From assembly GCF_900129935.1 (NCBI RefSeq), contig NZ_FQXJ01000024.1, forward strand, positions 1 through 63,320: a DNA stretch of 63,320 nt, read 5' to 3'. The stretch is from Desulfosporosinus lacus DSM 15449 (lineage in GTDB: Bacteria; Bacillota; Desulfitobacteriia; Desulfitobacteriales; Desulfitobacteriaceae). The notes under the pieces are model-generated. The model was not told where the DNA came from and did no database searches. It was given only the letters and a program-made list of their open reading frames with translations. Positions 26,948 to 35,661 of the stretch are shown here, piece after piece. The position numbers were made by a program, and so were the translations under genes. The number at the start of each line of letters is the position of its first letter. The stretch's first letter is position 1.

Positions 26948-28117
26948 TTAAAAGCATTCTGTCAAAATATCTAATATTTCTTCCTGGGTCATTCGCCTAT
27001 AGCTTCCGGAAGATATGTTGCAGGAATCGGCGATTTCTTTCAGCATAGCCTTATCTGTCAGGCCCAACTCCCGCAGAGTAGTGGGCAAACCTATCTCACG
27101 GATAAACTCAGCAAGGGCCTCAACACCCTCCGCCGCAAGCTGTTCTTCTGTTTTACCGTCAGAGGAAATCCCCCAGACATGGGTGGCAAAGCCTGCGAAT
27201 TTGGAAAGTCCATGCTTGTAAATATGACGGTAATAGACCGGATGAAGTACCGCCAAGCCGTAGCCGTGGTTGCAATCCGTATAGGCGCCAAGCTGATGCT
27301 CAATTTGATGGGCCTGAAAGTCAGTCTTTTTCCCTAGCTTTATGATTCGGTTTTCAGCCATAGTGGATGCCCACATGAGATTACTCCGAGCCGTATAGTT
27401 TGACGGATTTTTCAAGGCAATGGGAAGATTGCGGATGACGCTTTTCATTAACGCTTCGGAGATGCCATCGGAAACATTGTCCTCATTGGGCTCACTAAAA
27501 TAGATTTCCATGATGTGGCTTAAAATGTCCAAGCCGCCGGAAGCAGTTTGTTTTGGGGACACGGTAAAGGTGTATTCGGGATTCATCATGGCGAATTTGG
27601 GATTACATTTTGGGTAGTCACGTCCTGTTTTCACCTTGACTTCTTCATTGGTAATCACCGCACCACCGTTCATCTCGCTTCCCGTACCTGAGACGGTGAC
27701 AATCACACCAAGGGGTAAGGGCTCAAAATCCACAATGCCGGGTCTTGCCCAAAAATTTCCCCAGACATCCTCCTGGCTGACAGCCGCCATAGCAACCGCT
27801 TTGCAGCAATCCATCACCGAGCCGCCACCTACACCGAGAATGACATCGACCTGATTCTCTTTGGCAAGCTTAGCACCCTCTAGCACCTTTTCATAGGTAG
27901 GGTTGGCCATAATATTGGAAAATTCGATGATATTTTTTCCTTCAGTTTCTAATATAGCGGTTACCTCGTCATAAATACCGTTCTTTTTAATGGAACCACC
28001 GCCATAAGCCAGCAGAACGTTATTTCCATAACTCCTCAGGGCGTCGGCAAGATACTCTTTTACGCAGCCTTTACCGAAATAAACCTTTGTTGAGTTTTCA
28101 AAAACAAAATTATTCAT
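26948..28117 (-). CDS. iron-containing alcohol dehydrogenase
   Basis: A 389-residue group III alcohol dehydrogenase. GGGSIKKNGIYDEV and VDVILGVGGGSVMDCCKAVAM bind NAD(P)H. DILSHIMEIYFS, HQIEHQLGAY and DCNHGYGLAVLHPVYYRH supply the metal-binding D and H residues. Similar enzymes act on butanol or other small alcohols and aldehydes. The preferred start is the ATG at 28117, with AAAGGAG upstream; a TTG three codons earlier is too close to it. It heads the run of flavodoxin genes. Confidence 0.92.
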   Translation of the reverse strand: MNNFVFENSTKVYFGKGCVKEYLADALRSYGNNVLLAYGGGSIKKNGIYDEVTAILETEGKNIIEFSNIMANPTYEKVLEGAKLAKENQVDVILGVGGGSVMDCCKAVAMAAVSQEDVWGNFWARPGIVDFEPLPLGVIVTVSGTGSEMNGGAVITNEEVKVKTGRDYPKCNPKFAMMNPEYTFTVSPKQTASGGLDILSHIMEIYFSEPNEDNVSDGISEALMKSVIRNLPIALKNPSNYTARSNLMWASTMAENRIIKLGKKTDFQAHQIEHQLGAYTDCNHGYGLAVLHPVYYRHIYKHGLSKFAGFATHVWGISSDGKTEEQLAAEGVEALAEFIREIGLPTTLRELGLTDKAMLKEIADSCNISSGSYRRMTQEEILDILTECF

Positions 28118-28228
28118 AGTAGGCAATACTCCTTTCGGTAATTAGACACAGAGGAGAATCAATTTCCTTCAACCACATTTCTTTAGCGGGAATCCCGTAT
28201 TCTGTCGGGAATAGAAGCCCTCCCAAGC

Positions 28229-28375
28229 TTAGATAGCCATCAATCGGGCCCCCATCTCAAAAGCTTTCTGACAATCTATGGGAAAACCTTCAGCCCTGAC
28301 TTGAACTTTATGGTTTTCATCAAATTTAGAAGCGGCATATTGGGAGTAATCATCGAATTGAAGAGCTATGCTGTA
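28229..28375 (-). pseudogene. flavodoxin-family C-terminal relic
   Basis: In one minus frame the segment reads YSIALQFDDYSQYAASKFDENHKVQVRAEGFPIDCQKAFEMGARLMAI then stop, resembling the C-terminus of NADPH-dependent FMN reductase/flavodoxin family proteins. No N-terminal part is present. It is joined directly to an SDR start, which indicates a deletion. Confidence 0.5.
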
Positions 28376-28515
28376 TCCGGATAAGAGTCTACAATATCCT
28401 GGATAGCAGAAAGCTTTCTTGCTGTAACTACTGCATTATCCCCCTGTTTCAGCACAGCCTGAGCAAGACTGCGGCCGAGGCCGCTGGAACAACCCGTAAT
28501 TAACCATGTAGACAT
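28366..28515 (-). pseudogene. short-chain dehydrogenase N-terminal relic
   Basis: From ATG at 28515: MSTWLITGCSSGLGRSLAQAVLKQGDNAVVTARK, the TGxxxGxG cofactor motif and first helix of SDR proteins, ending at a stop after 49 residues. The catalytic YxxxK part is missing. A usable GGAGG site remains upstream. Confidence 0.7.
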
Positions 28516-28531
28516 ATTTATATCCTCCCTC

Positions 28532-29518
28532 TTATTTCAACATACCCATGTCCTTTAGCCATGCCTTCACATCAGCTTCAGAGTAAGCCACATTATTTCT
28601 GGAAACGGTCAATCCTTCGTTGCTTACAGTTGCCTTGGGCTGCATTTCAGCGATTGTGCTGACAGTGCGGGAAAATCCGCTGCCGCCGTGGGGGCAGAAT
28701 GGGATAATAGTCTTGCCGGAGAGGTCGTATTCCTCAAGAAACGTGTAAAGTGGCATAGGCAAATCTCCCCACCAGTTGGGGTACCCTAGAAAAATTACAT
28801 CATAGTTCTCCATATTCTCTACATGGGTAGCAAGCTTGGGACGCGCATTGTTCTTTTGTTCAGCAGCCGCCTGATCAACCAGCGGGTCATGATCCAACGG
28901 ATACTGTTGAACCGTTTCAATTGAAAACAAATCACCACCGGCTGTTTGCTGAATCACTTGGGCCATATACTGAGTATTGCCTAATGCTTTTCCGACTTTT
29001 ACCACAATACTGGCTGAAGCAATTGCATCCACACCGGTTGTGTTAACATCCTCCGGCATAGTGAAATAGGCAATTAGTATATTAGAACTTTTGGTAGCAG
29101 ACTGTCCGGAGGAGTCAGTGGACGATTCGCTTTTCGGTGTAGAGTCGACAGGCGACACGGTTGTAGATTCCGAAGCAGAATTTTGCGTATTGTCAGGGGA
29201 GTTGGAGCTTTTAGTGGCGGACTGCCCAGAGGAGTCACTCGACAACTCGCTTTTTGGTGTAGAGTCGACAGGCGATACGGTTGTAGATTCCGAAGCAGAA
29301 TTTTGCGTATTGTCAGAGGAGTTGGAGCTTTTAGTTGCGGACTGTCCAGAGGAGTCAGTGGACGATTCGCTTTTCGGCGTTGCTTCCTCAGACGATACTT
29401 GCGCAGAGTCCGAGGAAGCTTTTTGCGTATTGTCAGAGGAGGGTGTTTTTTTGCTGCTGCAGCCAACAATGGAAAATATTATAATCAGAGATAGCAAAAT
29501 TGCTGATATTTTTTTCAT
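28532..29518 (-). CDS. flavodoxin-like lipoprotein with triplicated Ser-rich linker
   Basis: A 328-residue lipoprotein (signal ending FSIVGC; start ATG at 29518 with AGGAGA). Between lipobox and flavodoxin domain it carries three copies of a unit of about 38 residues, each SS/SPDNTQxxxS...VS...STPKSExSxDSSGQSATKS. The flavodoxin domain is almost identical to that of the protein at 26126-26875. The linker probably spaces the FMN domain from the membrane across a thick wall. The leader contains an alcohol dehydrogenase relic, which records the duplication. Confidence 0.85.
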   Translation of the reverse strand: MKKISAILLSLIIIFSIVGCSSKKTPSSDNTQKASSDSAQVSSEEATPKSESSTDSSGQSATKSSNSSDNTQNSASESTTVSPVDSTPKSELSSDSSGQSATKSSNSPDNTQNSASESTTVSPVDSTPKSESSTDSSGQSATKSSNILIAYFTMPEDVNTTGVDAIASASIVVKVGKALGNTQYMAQVIQQTAGGDLFSIETVQQYPLDHDPLVDQAAAEQKNNARPKLATHVENMENYDVIFLGYPNWWGDLPMPLYTFLEEYDLSGKTIIPFCPHGGSGFSRTVSTIAEMQPKATVSNEGLTVSRNNVAYSEADVKAWLKDMGMLK

Positions 29519-29551
29519 TGAGATTCTCCTATCTTGTTTTGAATTTTTAAC

Positions 29552-29662
29552 CTGTCTCACGGATAAACTCAGAAAGGGCTTTAACGCCTTTTGCCGCAAG
29601 CGGTTCTTCTGTTTTACCGTCACAGGAAGTCCCCCTGATATTGGTGGCAAATCCTACGAATT
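29552..29662 (-). pseudogene. alcohol dehydrogenase fragment left by duplication
   Basis: The sequence here matches the Fe-ADH gene at about 27093-27205 with roughly 80% of bases kept; in frame it reads SCDGKTEEPLAAKGVKALSEFIRE against the intact SSDGKTEEQLAAEGVEALAEFIRE. The fragment is fused to the same leader that precedes the intact flavodoxin gene. Confidence 0.75.
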
Positions 29663-29730
29663 GCAATTAATACTCCTTTCGTTAATCCGCCCTTCGAATT
29701 TTCTTGACTGCTCATATCGGATGGTATCGG

Positions 29731-29820
29731 CTAATGTTTAAGCATACTGCTGTTCTCCATACAGCCCGTAAAAAACAGCATTAGTAACAGGATGAGCACG
29801 ACAAAATATGCTTTTTTCAT
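29731..29820 (-). CDS. truncated lipoprotein signal peptide ORF
   Basis: ATG at 29820 opens a 29-residue frame (MKKAYFVVLILLLMLFF, then TGCMENSSMLKH) that is only a lipoprotein signal plus lipobox. It has GGAG upstream and follows the triplicated promoter module. A similar start (MKKAYFFV) follows the module copy at 47673. It is probably a gene whose body was deleted, though a real short lipopeptide cannot be excluded. Confidence 0.5.
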   Translation of the reverse strand: MKKAYFVVLILLLMLFFTGCMENSSMLKH

Positions 29821-29878
29821 TAACAGGTACTCCGTCTTAAGATTTTTCCTGATTATTCTCTTACATTATAAAAAGAAT

Positions 29879-29975
29879 TGAACTTATACAGAAGTCTATA
29901 TAAGTTCATGAGTATAAACCTTTGGGTTATAATCAAATGTAAAAAGAGTTCATGGAACAGTCTGCTCCATGAACT
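29879..29975 (-). promoter_or_regulatory. terminator-plus-operator module, copy A
   Basis: TGAACTTATA (29879-29888) and TATAAGTTCA (29899-29908) form a 30-bp inverted repeat. It is followed by a TATAAACCTTTGGGTTATAA palindrome and a hairpin AGTTCATGGA/TCCATGAACT (29947-29975) with a T-run on the minus strand. The hairpin should end larC transcription; the inverted repeats probably control the downstream lipoprotein unit. Two more copies lie near 33,612 and 47,673. Confidence 0.7.
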
Positions 29976-30094
29976 TCTATCTGATATTTTATCTACTGAT
30001 TCAATTTAATAACCTGTTCAACGGCACGAATAAATAAAAGAACTTAGCCGCCGCGTGGTAGTTGTAGATGCCCTGTCGGTTGAAGTACGAAGGC

Positions 30095-31357
30095 TCACTC
30101 CTTAACTACCTGTTTCAAAACTGCATTATAAACCTCTATAAAAGTCTTCTCTGTTTTTCTGGCGATAGTTCTGCAATCTTCATATTCAGGAGCATATTTA
30201 GTAAAACCATTTTTCGAAGCCACCTTTACCCTGACCTCACCAAATTCTGTAGATACCTTGATGATCTCTCTGTTCATACAATATCTATTGAATCTGCTTC
30301 TTCTTAATCCCAGGGTCGTTGTCTCCCTTAGAATCATATCGGCAAGCTTCTCTTCATCCTGAATCCTGGCAATGACCGTCAGCATAACTGCAGGGCGGTT
30401 CTTCTTCATAAAAATGGGAGTATAAAATACATCAAGTGCTCCATTTTCAAACAACTGTTCCATCGTATAGCCCAATGCTTCGCCGCTCATATCATCGATG
30501 TTGGTTTCAAGAAGGGCTACCGCCTCAGGAGTATCGTTATCAACTTCATCCATAGTACCCATAAGGAGCCTTAAGGCATTGAAGCCGACGGTTTCTCTTT
30601 TTCCCATACCATAGCCTACCCGGTCTACAAACATTGGCGGCATACTGCCAAAACCTGATGACAGGCACTTGATTATCCCCATTCCGGTGGGAGTGATAAG
30701 CTCTGTACTTATATCAGTTTGTACCAAAGGTATTCCGCTTTGGGACAACATCTGCATCACCGCCGGTACAGGAACCGGTATAGTGCCATGCTGACATTTT
30801 ATAAAGCCATGTCCATCATACAATTTTGAGGCATATACTCTGTCAACTCCAAGTAGGTCAAGGCATATGGCTGTGCCAACAATATCTACAATGGAATCAA
30901 CTGCTCCGACTTCATGGAAATGCACCTCATATATGTCTTTATCATGTACTTTGGCTTCAGCTGCGGCAATCTCCCTGAATACCTTTTTACTGAAATCTTT
31001 TGCGCTTTGTGATACACCACTCTCATCAATGAGCGCCTCAATGTCTCTCAAGTTTCGTGCATGATGGTTGAAAGAGTGACTGTGGTTGTGCTTATGGTGA
31101 TGATGCTCATGAACATGGTTGTTTTCGTGCTGATAATGGTCATGGTGATCCTCTTCATCGTCGCTCAAAATTACGTTGACATCCATACCGGTTATCCCAT
31201 TTTTTATGCTTTTACCTATAACAAGCTTATATCCCTCAAGCTTAAGCTTATCAAGCTCTTTTCTGAAGACCTGTTCATCAACACCCAGATCCATCAATGC
31301 TCCAAGGGTCATATCTCCGCTGATCCCTGAAAAACAGTCAAAATAGAGTACCTTCAT
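30095..31357 (-). CDS. larC: nickel insertion protein LarC (nickel-pincer cofactor)
   Basis: A 420-residue protein. It starts MKVLYFDCFSGISGDMTLGALMDLG and contains VHFHEVGAVDSIVDIVG, ELITPTGMGIIK, GYGMGKRE and NIDDMSGEALGYTMEQL, all hallmarks of LarC, a CTP-dependent enzyme that inserts Ni into the pincer cofactor of lactate racemase-type enzymes. A His-rich stretch at about 70-100 may store nickel. In some bacteria larC is split and needs frameshifting; here it is one continuous frame. larB lies 110 bp upstream; larA and larE are not in the window. A strong terminator follows. Confidence 0.93.
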   Translation of the reverse strand: MKVLYFDCFSGISGDMTLGALMDLGVDEQVFRKELDKLKLEGYKLVIGKSIKNGITGMDVNVILSDDEEDHHDHYQHENNHVHEHHHHKHNHSHSFNHHARNLRDIEALIDESGVSQSAKDFSKKVFREIAAAEAKVHDKDIYEVHFHEVGAVDSIVDIVGTAICLDLLGVDRVYASKLYDGHGFIKCQHGTIPVPVPAVMQMLSQSGIPLVQTDISTELITPTGMGIIKCLSSGFGSMPPMFVDRVGYGMGKRETVGFNALRLLMGTMDEVDNDTPEAVALLETNIDDMSGEALGYTMEQLFENGALDVFYTPIFMKKNRPAVMLTVIARIQDEEKLADMILRETTTLGLRRSRFNRYCMNREIIKVSTEFGEVRVKVASKNGFTKYAPEYEDCRTIARKTEKTFIEVYNAVLKQVVKE

Positions 31358-31466
31358 CTAATAATTCCTCTCCATAAATGATTCTGAAGAATCCATTTCA
31401 TTATTCTTTATGCGGCAATTCCTACACCGTTTGTCAATTATCGTTCTTTTGATTTATCCGCAAATT

Positions 31467-32216
31467 TTATAATTGATTAATTATACTGGCATTATAAGCT
31501 GCGCCGAATCCATTATCGATATTGACGACACTAACACCGCTTGCACAGCTATTCAGCATGGATAAAAGTGCCGAAAGACCGCCAAAGTTTGCTCCATATC
31601 CAACGCTTGTTGGGACAGCAATAATGGGTTTATCCACAAGCCCTCCTATAACACTGGCAAGTGCTCCTTCCATTCCGGCGACTACGATAACAACCTTTGC
31701 CCCTCGAATGATATCCATTTTTGCTAAAAGTCTGTGAATGCCTGCAACTCCCACATCCATAATTTTTTCCACACGGTTCCCAAGAATAATGGCCGTTTCG
31801 GCTGCTTCTTCTACTACGGATATATCAGAAGTTCCTGCTGAAACAATGGCAATATAACTACTAGCTGTGAGAGGATCTTCTCTTTTTTGAATTGTGATTG
31901 TTCTTCCTAGAGGGTTATATCTGGCTTCTGCACAAATAGTTTTTACTGCTTCGTACATTTCTTCGCTAGCTCGAGTTGCTAAAATATTATTTTCTTTGGT
32001 CAGCATATATTGGATGATACTTTTTAGTTGCTCGACTGTTTTTCCTTCGCAATAGATAACCTCAGGGCATCCTACCCGTATTTCGCGATGATTATCAATC
32101 TTAGCAAAGCCCAATTCCTTATAGGGTAAATCTTCTAATATATCTATCGCCGCTTCGACTTCTAATTCCTCGTTCTTTACCTTCTGAAGCAGATTTCTTA
32201 TATCCACCTTATTCAT
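31467..32216 (-). CDS. larB: nickel-pincer cofactor biosynthesis protein LarB
   Basis: A 249-residue PurE-like protein. IAIVSAGTSDISVVEEAAETA, DVGVAGIHRLL, VVVAGMEGALASVIGGLVDKPIIAVPTSVGYG and NIDNGFGAA are the conserved blocks. LarB carboxylates and hydrolyses nicotinic acid adenine dinucleotide to begin nickel-pincer cofactor synthesis. GGGAG before the ATG supports the start. The pair with larC suggests a cofactor used by a LarA-type racemase elsewhere in the genome. Confidence 0.93.
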   Translation of the reverse strand: MNKVDIRNLLQKVKNEELEVEAAIDILEDLPYKELGFAKIDNHREIRVGCPEVIYCEGKTVEQLKSIIQYMLTKENNILATRASEEMYEAVKTICAEARYNPLGRTITIQKREDPLTASSYIAIVSAGTSDISVVEEAAETAIILGNRVEKIMDVGVAGIHRLLAKMDIIRGAKVVIVVAGMEGALASVIGGLVDKPIIAVPTSVGYGANFGGLSALLSMLNSCASGVSVVNIDNGFGAAYNASIINQL

Positions 32217-32251
32217 TATATACTCCCGCTATTTCCTAGATATATCCAACG

Positions 32252-33415
32252 TTATTTCCCTATTGCCTCACTAGCTACTTGGTTTTCCGCATTCAAATTC
32301 CACCATGCGGAAGACGGAATGTGCAGGTCTGAATCTAATAGGACAGTTTCACAAATTTGAGGGGCTATTAGGTTTACGTCTGCTTTTTTTGCTCCTTCAA
32401 ATGCTCGTTCTATTGGTTCTTTCCAACCATGATTAGCTAATGTAAACGCTCCCCAATGCATCAACATCATATTCTTGCCATTTATATCTAAATTTGCTTG
32501 GACAGATTGTTCTGGTGTCATATGAGTATCCGCCCAACGTCGGTCATATTGACCTCCTTCAATTAATGCCATATCAATAGGCCCATATTTCGTTCCGATT
32601 TCCTTAAAATGGGATCCATATCCACCATCTCCGCTGGCGTATAAACGTGTGCTTTTGCCAAGAATGACCCATCCTCCCCATAAAGTAGTATCTCGATTAA
32701 AAATCCCTCTTCCAGAGAAATGTCGGGAGGGTGTCAAGGCAACGGTTAAACCATGGTGCTCCATTTCGTCCCACCAATTGAGTTCCGTAATTCTTTCTTT
32801 TGGAACACCCCATCGAATCAAATGGGTACTTACTCCAATAGGAACAAAGAAATGTGATACTTTGCTCTTAAGCTTAACAATGGATTGATAATCTAAGTGG
32901 TCGTAATGGTCATGAGAAATAAAGACTGCGTCAATCGGTGGCATTTCGTCAATAATATTTAGCATATCTTCACTATATTTATACCTTTTAATGCCTGCAA
33001 ATGAAACTGGTGAGGCAATAGGACCTAACATAGGGTCTATCAGTAGTTTTTTATTATCGATACTAACTAAAAAAGCAGAGTGCCCGAACCAAGTTAAACT
33101 ATCTTTTTCGCTTTTAATTTTGTTCCAATCAATGACGGAAACAGGAATTTCACCAGTCGGATTACGGTCTGTAGTTTCGGCAACAGCATCCTTATTCGCC
33201 GATACAGATTCTGAGGAACTCATGCTCAACACTGTTGGAACCTCATTAACAAACTTCCCGTTAACATAATTATCAAACTGGCTATAAATTTCTTTTTCCG
33301 CTTTAGATGGATTTCCACCGAAAGATGGGTATAAGTTTATAAATAAAGTAATTCCTACAACTAGTAAAGCTAAAAAACCGAAAAAATATAACACTATCTT
33401 AATAAGCTTTTTCAT
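32252..33415 (-). CDS. MBL-fold metallohydrolase, membrane-anchored
   Basis: A 387-residue protein with an N-terminal membrane anchor (IVLYFFGFLALLVVGITLFI). It continues into a metallo-beta-lactamase fold: WFGHSAFLVSIDNKKLLIDP, FISHDHYDHLDYQS (HxHxDH), TPSRHFSGRG, YASGDGGYG and MLMHWGAF. It resembles the NAPE-PLD/RomA-like group of phosphodiesterases; substrate unknown. The second in-frame ATG (33415) is used because AAAGGA abuts the first. A relic of the same C-terminus lies at about 44,395. Confidence 0.85.
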   Translation of the reverse strand: MKKLIKIVLYFFGFLALLVVGITLFINLYPSFGGNPSKAEKEIYSQFDNYVNGKFVNEVPTVLSMSSSESVSANKDAVAETTDRNPTGEIPVSVIDWNKIKSEKDSLTWFGHSAFLVSIDNKKLLIDPMLGPIASPVSFAGIKRYKYSEDMLNIIDEMPPIDAVFISHDHYDHLDYQSIVKLKSKVSHFFVPIGVSTHLIRWGVPKERITELNWWDEMEHHGLTVALTPSRHFSGRGIFNRDTTLWGGWVILGKSTRLYASGDGGYGSHFKEIGTKYGPIDMALIEGGQYDRRWADTHMTPEQSVQANLDINGKNMMLMHWGAFTLANHGWKEPIERAFEGAKKADVNLIAPQICETVLLDSDLHIPSSAWWNLNAENQVASEAIGK

Positions 33416-33611
33416 ATTTATAACCATTCCTTTTGCTGCGTCTCTACCTTAAGTGAAATGGTTCAGTTTAAACTGAACATCGAGACTTCGGCGGGGAGTC
33501 TATCCCATCGAAGCAGAGTACGGGGGCCATTCCCACTTTTAGATGTGGGAGTCTTACGATTGGATAAACAGAATATCAGCGGCAAGACCTCTTGATCATT
33601 ATAAGAATAAT

Positions 33612-33708
33612 TGAGCTTATACAGAAGTCTCTAAATGTTCATTAGTATAAACCTTAAGGTTATGTCCAAACTTAACAAGAGTTCATGGAACGATCTTCTC
33701 CATGAACT
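33612..33708 (-). promoter_or_regulatory. terminator-plus-operator module, copy B
   Basis: The same layout as copy A: an inverted repeat TGAGCTTAT...ATGTTCA (33612-33641), an AACCTTAAGGTT palindrome, then the hairpin AGTTCATGGA/TCCATGAACT (33680-33708). It lies between the LysR gene stop and the MBL gene, so it would terminate the former and control the latter. Confidence 0.7.
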
Positions 33709-33725
33709 CTTGTTTGGTATTTCAC

Positions 33726-34625
33726 TTACAGATCCAATTCAAAAACCTGTGCCACAGCACGAATAAATGTCAGGACTTGCGGTGATGGGTTTGGCGAATA
33801 CAGCAATCCGAAAGGAATGACATAATCCCACTGAACAGGCAGGATTTTGAGTAAGGGGTGAACATTTTCCCAATTTCCAACTGCCATCAGAACATCCTTG
33901 CCGCTTTCGCATTGGTTGAAGACGTTTACATCATAAAAAGGAAAATCGACAACATTGATTTGGGGGTAATTTTCCCAAATATTATCCCGCAGTAAATCTA
34001 CATAACTGTTCCAGCCCCGCCGAATCAACATCAGATTTTCACCGATCAAATCCGAAACGGTCAATATGCTTTTTGCGGCAAGCCTATGGTGAATGGACAC
34101 AGCACAGCAAATCGGCTCTTTGGAAAGCTCCAATGCCGCGCAGCCACGGTGTTTTAAAGTTGATCCATCATACAAACCTGCTACAAGATCGATATTCTGC
34201 CCCAAATTTTTTAAGATTTCCCTGGCGTTTTCCGGTGTGTTCTCAAAAGGAACCAGCTGAAACTTCAGCTCCGGACAATGCTCATGTATTTTAGGCCACA
34301 GCTCCATCAGAAATTGGGTCGGCGTCATAAGCGAAGTGCCGATGCGAATAATATTTTCATTACCCTGCATCGCATTTCTTGCTCTGACGAGCGAGTCCTT
34401 AGAATACTGAATGAGGTATTTTGCGTCTTTGTATAGGGACTTTCCTGCTTCGGTCAAAGTGATCCCCCGATGTGTACGGTCAAGCAGCCTCAAATTCAAG
34501 TCGGACTCTAGCAGATTAATTTGCTTGATGACTGCGGTAGGAGAAATATGCAGCTCCTCCGCAGCTTTGGAAAAGCTTCCTGAATCTGCGACCTTAATAA
34601 AAGTATCTAACTGTAGCTTGTACAT
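33726..34625 (-). CDS. LysR family transcriptional regulator
   Basis: A 299-residue regulator. The N-terminal winged helix reads FIKVADSGSFSKAAEELHISPTAVIKQINLLESDLNLRLLDRTHRGITLTEAG. The C-terminal part is a periplasmic-binding-like effector domain. It is cotranscribed with neither neighbour for certain; the aldo/keto reductase gene lies 43 bp upstream. The adjacent operator module B and its two copies are candidate binding sites, but LysR-MerR assignment of those palindromes is open. Confidence 0.9.
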   Translation of the reverse strand: MYKLQLDTFIKVADSGSFSKAAEELHISPTAVIKQINLLESDLNLRLLDRTHRGITLTEAGKSLYKDAKYLIQYSKDSLVRARNAMQGNENIIRIGTSLMTPTQFLMELWPKIHEHCPELKFQLVPFENTPENAREILKNLGQNIDLVAGLYDGSTLKHRGCAALELSKEPICCAVSIHHRLAAKSILTVSDLIGENLMLIRRGWNSYVDLLRDNIWENYPQINVVDFPFYDVNVFNQCESGKDVLMAVGNWENVHPLLKILPVQWDYVIPFGLLYSPNPSPQVLTFIRAVAQVFELDL

Positions 34626-34668
34626 GAAACATCATCACCTTCTCCCTTTTATATAGCATCACTTAGTT

Positions 34669-35514
34669 TTATCGCACTAGGTTTGTTAAATATTCAACTG
34701 TTTGTGGATCATAATGTGAGAAAAATAAACTTTCCCCTGTATCTAAATCAGCAATCAAATTCATATCTTCTTCTGTCAATTCGAAATCAAATACATCAAT
34801 GTTCTGTATCATTCTTTCCTTATGAACCGATTTAGGAATTACTGCTACACCTCTTTGAATTAGGTATCTCAAGGCAACTTGAGCATTGGATTTGTTGTAT
34901 CTATTTCCAATTGATTTTAACGTTTCATCACCAAATAAGTTGTTTTTTCCTTCCGCAAAAGGTGCCCAAGCTTGAATTTGTACGCCATATTTCTTCATGA
35001 TTTCCTGGGCTTTTATTTGTTGATTGAATGGATGTGTTTCAACCTGGTTGACTGCCGGAACAACTTCATTGAACTGAATGAGGTCGATTAATCTATCTGG
35101 ATAAAAGTTACTTACACCGATTGCTTTAATTTTACCTTCCTTATATAGTTCTTCCATTGCACGATATGTTCCATAATAGTCATTAAATGGCTGGTGGATT
35201 AATACTAAATCTAAATAATCCAGCTGTAGTTTTGCTAATGATTCTTCAATAGAATCCTTTGTCTTTTCATAGCCTGCATTGGAAATCCATACTTTTGTAG
35301 TAATGTATAATTCCTCTCTTGGAATACTACATTTTTTAATAGCTTTTCCAACAGCTTCCTCATTACCATAAGCCTGTGCTGTATCGATTAAGCGGTAACC
35401 TACCTCTATTGCATCCAGTACACATCTTTCACATTCTTCCTGGTCTGGAATTTGGAATACTCCATATCCTAAAATGGGCATCTTGACACCATTGTTTAAT
35501 TCTACATACTTCAT
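34669..35514 (-). CDS. aldo/keto reductase (AKR5-like)
   Basis: A 281-residue aldo/keto reductase. [37 protein letters not shown] (catalytic D and Y), [16 protein letters not shown] (K) and [13 protein letters not shown] (H) complete the tetrad. [26 protein letters not shown] binds the NADPH. Length is normal for the 2,5-diketogluconate reductase-like group. AAAGGAG precedes the ATG. Confidence 0.93.
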   Translation of the reverse strand: MKYVELNNGVKMPILGYGVFQIPDQEECERCVLDAIEVGYRLIDTAQAYGNEEAVGKAIKKCSIPREELYITTKVWISNAGYEKTKDSIEESLAKLQLDYLDLVLIHQPFNDYYGTYRAMEELYKEGKIKAIGVSNFYPDRLIDLIQFNEVVPAVNQVETHPFNQQIKAQEIMKKYGVQIQAWAPFAEGKNNLFGDETLKSIGNRYNKSNAQVALRYLIQRGVAVIPKSVHKERMIQNIDVFDFELTEEDMNLIADLDTGESLFFSHYDPQTVEYLTNLVR

Positions 35515-35661
35515 TCCAATTTCTCCTTTATTCGAATTTATCCTGCTTTTGCCCTCTGATTGATCAGAACTAACTTTACACAGTTAATTTTACTATGCTC
35601 AATTTATTGTATCCCCTTCGAGATAACTTGAAGTCAAGAATTGGCAAAGATCAGTTCTCGC

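Noticed and set aside
33644-33662. Assigning the AACC/GGTT palindrome to a MerR regulator
   Set aside because: MerR operators usually lie in a 19-bp promoter spacer; no fitting -35/-10 pair could be placed around it in all three copies.
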